The position numbers and the translations under genes were made by a program. From the NCBI GenBank assembly GCA_034428395.1, contig DAOUHX010000162.1, positions 1 to 5,804 of the forward strand: a stretch of DNA of 5,804 nt. The letters are read 5' to 3'. Below are positions 4,957-5,804 of this stretch, piece after piece. Below the pieces are notes generated by a model, which saw only the letters and a program-made list of their open reading frames with translations, had not been told where the DNA came from and did not search any database. The stretch comes from Bin5 sp034428395 (GTDB lineage Bacteria > Chloroflexota > Anaerolineae > Caldilineales > Caldilineaceae). Numbering within the stretch: position 1 is the first letter of the stretch; every line of letters begins with the position of its first letter.

Positions 4957-5747
4957 CAGGCTAGTTCCCTCAAACTACTGTCGTCGAGAGATTCCAGCGG
5001 CGTGAAGTCCCGATTGTTCTGATACCAGGGGCGCACAGTGCCGGTGCAGGCGTTGCCGGCCGCGTTGTAGATCAAATACATGATCGCCCGCCGCCACGGG
5101 GAGACATTGTTTGCCGAGCCATGCAGCACGTTGCAGTGAATGAAGGCGACCGACCCGGCCGGCCCGATCAGCGCTTCGATCCCGTTTTCTGCCGCGAGCC
5201 GTTCAAAGGTCTCGTTATCGACATGATGCAACTCGTAGCCCCGCCCTTCCGCATCCTTGTGAGGGCTGGCATCGAGAAGTCCGTAGCGCTGCGTGCCCGG
5301 TATGATCAGCAGCGGCGACGTCACCGGAGTGCAGTCGTCGATGAACACCGACGCCATTATGCAGCGCGGCTCCGGCATGCCGTCAACCGAATGCCACGGC
5401 GGGTAGTCCTGGTGCCAGTCCCACGACGCGCCGCCGCCGAAGCCATATTTGGGATTCATGCGGCTCTGGTGGAGATAGACATCCTCCCGCAGCAGCTGGC
5501 GCACCGGGTTCAACAGGCGCGGCAGGAGCGTCAGACGGCGGAACGGCTCAGAAAAGAAGTGCGCGCCAAATGCCAGCCGTACGGCTGAAGGATCCTCCTT
5601 CTCGGAAACTATCTCCGGCCCGTCGCGACTGAGGATCTCGGGCAGGGCCCCCTGCAAGACGGCTGCCTCATCGGCGTCGAGCAAGCCGGGAAAAAACAGG
5701 TACCCCTCTTCGTCATACTGTGCGATCTGGGATTCGCTCAGTTCCAT
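4956..5747 (-). CDS. PhyH-family Fe(II)/2-oxoglutarate dioxygenase, EctD-like
   Basis: This 263-aa non-heme iron hydroxylase belongs to the phytanoyl-CoA dioxygenase (PhyH) superfamily. The N-terminus (SQIAQYDEEGYLFFPGLLDADE) is the usual PhyH opening. The iron triad is visible as H112-x-D114 in WDWHQDYPPWH and H209 in NVLHGSANNVSPWRR. R219 or R220 is the likely 2-oxoglutarate carboxylate ligand. The stretch QSRMNPK...WDWHQDYPPWHSVDGMP (94-125) closely recalls the ectoine hydroxylase signature (WHSDFETWHxEDGMP), and LLIIPGTQRYG matches the PGSH-type strand after it. No ectoine genes are in the window, and EctD is usually somewhat longer (around 300 aa), so EctD-like amino-acid or small-molecule hydroxylase is as far as I can go. 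The start has a strong GGAGG (5759-5755) 7 nt upstream. It overlaps the tail of a possible upstream gene by 10 nt and passes into the next ORF through TGATG. Confidence 0.9.
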   Translation of the reverse strand: MELSESQIAQYDEEGYLFFPGLLDADEAAVLQGALPEILSRDGPEIVSEKEDPSAVRLAFGAHFFSEPFRRLTLLPRLLNPVRQLLREDVYLHQSRMNPKYGFGGGASWDWHQDYPPWHSVDGMPEPRCIMASVFIDDCTPVTSPLLIIPGTQRYGLLDASPHKDAEGRGYELHHVDNETFERLAAENGIEALIGPAGSVAFIHCNVLHGSANNVSPWRRAIMYLIYNAAGNACTGTVRPWYQNNRDFTPLESLDDSSLRELA

Positions 5748-5803
5748 TGGACGGCCTCCGTTTCTGGCGGCGCAATCTGGTTGGCTTCAGGACTCAAGGC
5801 AAA
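5738..5803 (-). CDS. Possible C-terminal end of an upstream gene (partial)
   Basis: Of the three minus-strand frames entering from the window edge, only this one stays open through the gap; the other two stop within 20 nt. It reads FALSPEANQIAPPETEAVQWN and stops at TGA 5740-5738, overlapping the dioxygenase start by 10 nt. The acidic, proline-containing tail is protein-like and the overlap suits this tightly packed cluster, but 21 codons are too few to identify it. If it is not a gene end, this stretch is simply the leader of the dioxygenase. Confidence 0.35.
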   Translation of the reverse strand, partial: FALSPEANQIAPPETEAVQWN

Positions 5804-5804
5804 T

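Noticed and set aside
3731..5005. 424-codon plus-strand open frame
   Set aside because: It lies opposite the Ldh_2 gene, whose family motifs are complete. The translation is Arg/His/Asp-rich with no recognisable domain, as expected for an antisense shadow in GC-rich DNA.

Overview
The window is a compact, GC-rich (roughly 60% by eye) bacterial gene cluster. Every convincing gene lies on the minus strand, so transcription runs from the high-coordinate end to the low one. Good Shine-Dalgarno sequences, tight spacing and overlapping starts and stops point to one polycistronic unit. No rRNA, tRNA, CRISPR array, insertion sequence or prophage gene is visible. The gene families would suit an environmental, uncultured-type bacterium such as a Chloroflexota or a similar lineage, but no taxonomic marker in the window settles this.

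In transcription order: (1) the last codons of a possible upstream gene (5738-5803), overlapping the next start by 10 nt; (2) a PhyH/EctD-like Fe(II)/2-oxoglutarate dioxygenase (4956-5747); (3) a possible 24-aa micro-ORF (4882-4956), joined to both neighbours by TGATG and ATGA stop/start overlaps; (4) an Ldh_2-family (malate/L-lactate/sulfolactate dehydrogenase type) NAD(P)-dependent oxidoreductase (3839-4885); (5) a weaker 24-aa micro-ORF candidate (3754-3828); (6) a divergent GroEL/Cpn60-like chaperonin (2087-3748); (7) an Asp-box (BNR) beta-propeller protein (1071-2141) whose start lies 55 nt inside the chaperonin gene; (8) a DhnA/LsrF/ADH-synthase-type class I aldolase (257-1060); (9) a 114-nt spacer with two short palindromes; (10) the first 47 codons of a gene that may encode a D-2-hydroxyacid dehydrogenase (1-142).

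The enzymes (hydroxylase, 2-hydroxyacid/2-oxoacid oxidoreductase, Schiff-base aldolase, possibly a second hydroxyacid dehydrogenase) look like a small-molecule carboxylate or sugar-acid pathway of unknown substrate. The surprising part is the chaperonin/propeller pair in the middle. The chaperonin keeps the GroEL fold and several nucleotide-site residues. It has lost the catalytic aspartate equivalent to GroEL D398 (Arg instead) and two of the three phosphate-contacting threonines (GDGTTT is GDGAAT). It has no Gly-Gly-Met tail, and no groES lies beside it. Its gene overlaps that of a cytosolic-looking propeller, the fold class that the eukaryotic chaperonin CCT is known to fold. A specialised, perhaps ATPase-impaired chaperonin with a dedicated propeller partner or client, set in a metabolic operon, is the best candidate here for an undescribed system. 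Its function is inference only.
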